Part shown: piece by piece, positions 31,706 to 33,057 of the stretch
How the letters are laid out: each line of letters begins with the position of its first letter
How positions within the stretch are numbered: position 1 is the stretch's first letter
From: Erysipelotrichaceae bacterium
Lineage (GTDB): Bacteria; Bacillota_I; Bacilli_A; Erysipelotrichales; Erysipelotrichaceae
Assembly (NCBI GenBank): GCA_017431405.1
Contig: JAFRLB010000031.1
Coordinates: forward strand, 1-33,057
Reading direction: 5' to 3'
Length of the DNA: 33,057 nucleotides
Notes under the pieces: generated by a model
Told to the model about the DNA's origin: nothing
Seen by the model: only the letters and a program-made list of their open reading frames with translations
Database searches by the model: none
Position numbers and translations under genes: made by a program

Positions 31706-32608
31706 ATGAAACACGTATTTATTGTCAACCCTGCAGCGGGAAAACAGAATTCACTTGCGATTATTAAGGAAACAGTCAGTAAGCTTGGTGAGATCGACAG
31801 CTGTATATATGAAACCAAAAGTCCAGGTGATGCAACTGAATACATCAGAAAGCTGTGCCGTGAAAATGAAAGTGAACAGTATACTTTCTATGCCTGTGGT
31901 GGGGATGGAACGATAAATGAAGTAGCCAATGGCGTGTTTGGATATGAAAATGCCAGAATGACGGCCTATCCGGTTGGTAGTGGCAATGACTATGTCAAGT
32001 ATTTTGGCGGCAAGGAGAAGTTCCTTGATCTTGAAAAACTAATAAATGGGGAAGAAATCCTTGTTGATGTTCTCAAGGTAAAGGATCATTATGCCCTCAA
32101 TGCCGTACACTTTGGCTTTGATACGGTAGTGCTGCGCACCATGATCCAGGTCAAAAGAAAACCGATCATCGGCGGTAACAACGCCTACTATACCGGGGTA
32201 ATCAAGGGCTTATTCTCAGGACTTAATAACAAGTGTCTGATAAAGGTTGATGGCGAAGCGATAAATGACGGTAACTTCATGATGTGTACCGTCTGTAACG
32301 GTACCCATGTCGGCGGTTCATTCAAGAGTGCTCCAAGATCAGTGGTTAACGATGGCTTTGCCGAAGTCTGCTGTTTCAAGGTCATTCCTAAGTATAAGAT
32401 ACCTTTCCTGATTGGAAAGTACATGAAGGGAACTCATCTTGAAGATCCTGAATGTCTAAAGTATCTTGTCTACAAGAGAGCAAAAACAGTGGAACTTATT
32501 GCTCCTGAGCCAATGGATATCAGTGTTGATGGCGAGCTTATGACAGACAGTCACTTCATTGTTGAGAACCTGGAAAAAGCCATCAGATTTGTGGCTCCAA
32601 AAGAGTAG
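31706..32608 (+). CDS. Diacylglycerol kinase family lipid kinase
   Basis: A 300-residue protein of the DagK/YegS/LCB5 type, phosphorylating diacylglycerol or a related lipid with ATP at the membrane face. The N-terminal FIVNPAAGKQNS, the nucleotide motif CGGDGTINEVANGV, YPVGSGNDYVKYFG, and a C-terminal beta-sandwich domain with ISVDGELM are all conserved. It recycles diacylglycerol to phosphatidic acid in Bacillota. Own promoter and a downstream terminator make it a single-gene unit. Confidence 0.93.
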   Translation: MKHVFIVNPAAGKQNSLAIIKETVSKLGEIDSCIYETKSPGDATEYIRKLCRENESEQYTFYACGGDGTINEVANGVFGYENARMTAYPVGSGNDYVKYFGGKEKFLDLEKLINGEEILVDVLKVKDHYALNAVHFGFDTVVLRTMIQVKRKPIIGGNNAYYTGVIKGLFSGLNNKCLIKVDGEAINDGNFMMCTVCNGTHVGGSFKSAPRSVVNDGFAEVCCFKVIPKYKIPFLIGKYMKGTHLEDPECLKYLVYKRAKTVELIAPEPMDISVDGELMTDSHFIVENLEKAIRFVAPKE

Positions 32609-32654
32609 AAAAGCCTTTTAACAAAGGTGTTTATCAACTATTGAAAATATTTTC

Positions 32655-32690
32655 AAAAAGAGGTCAAAAAATGTTGACACCTCTTTTTTT
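32655..32690 (+). terminator. Terminator after the diacylglycerol kinase gene
   Basis: AAAAAGAGGT and ACCTCTTTTTTT pair over 10 bases, with an inner GTCAA/TTGAC pairing possible, and the U-run follows. A separate perfect palindrome TTGAAAATATTTTCAA (32641-32656) lies just before it. The right arm contains the -35 of the rpsL promoter. Confidence 0.85.
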
Positions 32691-32705
32691 CTAGGTTAAT
32701 ATAAT
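32674..32705 (+). promoter_or_regulatory. rpsL promoter
   Basis: TTGACA (32674-32679), 17 bases, TAATAT (32697-32702); an overlapping TATAAT stands at 32700-32705. The start would be near 32709. Confidence 0.85.
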
Positions 32706-32708
32706 AGG

Positions 32709-32793
32709 GCTGAATGAGTGGCTCCTTAGGGAGCTATATTAAATTAGCCAAAAAGACGCACCCGGAAATGTGTGCGTAGGAAGGAGAAAAGAA
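32709..32793 (+). promoter_or_regulatory. rpsL leader with two hairpins
   Basis: The leader of about 85 bases holds GGCTCC-TTAG-GGAGCT (32720-32735, extendable) and ACGCAC-loop-GTGCGT (32756-32777), then AAGGAG 7 bases before the ATG. It may bind a ribosomal protein for autoregulation; I cannot match a named leader family. Confidence 0.5.
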
Positions 32794-33057
32794 ATGCCAA
32801 CTATTAACCAATTAGTTCGTAAGGGACGTGACAGCAAACAGTGGAAGAGCAATTCACCTGCTTTAAACCGTGGTTACAATTCTTTGAAGCGTCGTCCTAC
32901 ATCACAGAGCGCTCCTCAGAAACGTGGAGTTTGTACTCGTGTAGGCACCATGACACCAAAGAAGCCTAACTCAGCATTACGTAAGTATGCCCGTGTACGT
33001 TTAAGCAATGGTATGGAAGTTACAGCTTATATCCCTGGTGAAGGACACAACCTGCAG
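32794..33057 (+). CDS. rpsL: 30S ribosomal protein S12 (5' part, cut by window edge)
   Basis: Eighty-eight codons are visible, beginning [15 protein letters not shown] and including [23 protein letters not shown] and [10 protein letters not shown]12 monitors decoding at the A site. The lysine whose change gives streptomycin resistance (the K in [11 protein letters not shown]) is unchanged. rpsG, fusA and tuf normally follow in Bacillota but lie outside the window. The ATG has AAGGAG at the proper distance. Confidence 0.97.
   Translation, partial: MPTINQLVRKGRDSKQWKSNSPALNRGYNSLKRRPTSQSAPQKRGVCTRVGTMTPKKPNSALRKYARVRLSNGMEVTAYIPGEGHNLQ

Noticed and set aside
1-33057. CRISPR array, insertion sequence, prophage or integron
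   Set aside because: No regularly spaced repeats, transposase, integrase or phage structural genes are visible on either strand.

Overview
This window reads as low-GC Gram-positive (Bacillota) chromosome. The likely source is the Erysipelotrichia or a close relative. That is inferred from gene content, strong AGGAGG-type ribosome-binding sites, many extended -10 promoters and gene order; no marker in the window fixes the genus. Nearly all of it is chromosomal housekeeping and small-molecule metabolism. I see no prophage, insertion sequence, CRISPR array or transposase.

Layout. (1) Positions 1-1114, minus strand: the 5' part of smpB (cut by the window edge), secG, and an ECF transporter S component behind a structured leader. 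(2) 1292-4755, plus strand from here on: an ABC-F ATPase, galM and a DUF4428 zinc-ribbon protein. (3) 4890-8737: a short upstream ORF coupled to dxs, then a Na+/phosphate symporter with a PhoU-like tail. (4) 8795-11332: lemA, a DUF2207 membrane protein and a 28-residue lipoprotein. (5) 11452-20758: a YitT-family protein, ftsE, ftsX, a secreted coiled-coil M23 peptidase, a CtpA-type S41 peptidase, uvrB, maf and a MATE transporter. The yitT/ftsEX/ctpB/uvrB grouping recalls the Bacillus arrangement. (6) 20805-21161: ssrA (tmRNA), with a short predicted tag ending in SFAA. (7) 21353-32608: small accessory and housekeeping genes. These are a membrane protein with a rhodanese lipoprotein, a Nudix hydrolase, a PPC-domain protein, an RNA m5U methyltransferase, two alpha/beta hydrolases, a GNAT fusion, an orphan DUF3990 protein, a second MATE transporter, a flavodoxin-fold reductase, a GNAT, a YbaK-type deacylase, a HAD phosphatase and a diacylglycerol kinase. 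(8) 32794 to the end: the start of rpsL, with its promoter and leader.

How the genes work together. FtsEX plus the M23 hydrolase form a regulated cell-wall-cutting machine for division, and the neighbouring S41 protease may process envelope substrates. SmpB and tmRNA, both in this window, form the trans-translation rescue system. Other genes supply isoprenoid precursor (dxs), phosphate import, lipid phosphorylation, nucleotide and tRNA quality control, and drug or metabolite efflux.

No clearly new multi-gene system is visible. The best leads are small ones: the 28-aa lipoprotein with an in-frame TAG and a 13-codon continuation, the upstream ORF overlapping the dxs ribosome-binding site, the short tmRNA tag, the nested inverted repeats before the second MATE gene, the cysteine-rich M23 protein, and several perfect inverted repeats sitting on promoters. 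No stretch over 300 bases lacks a gene.
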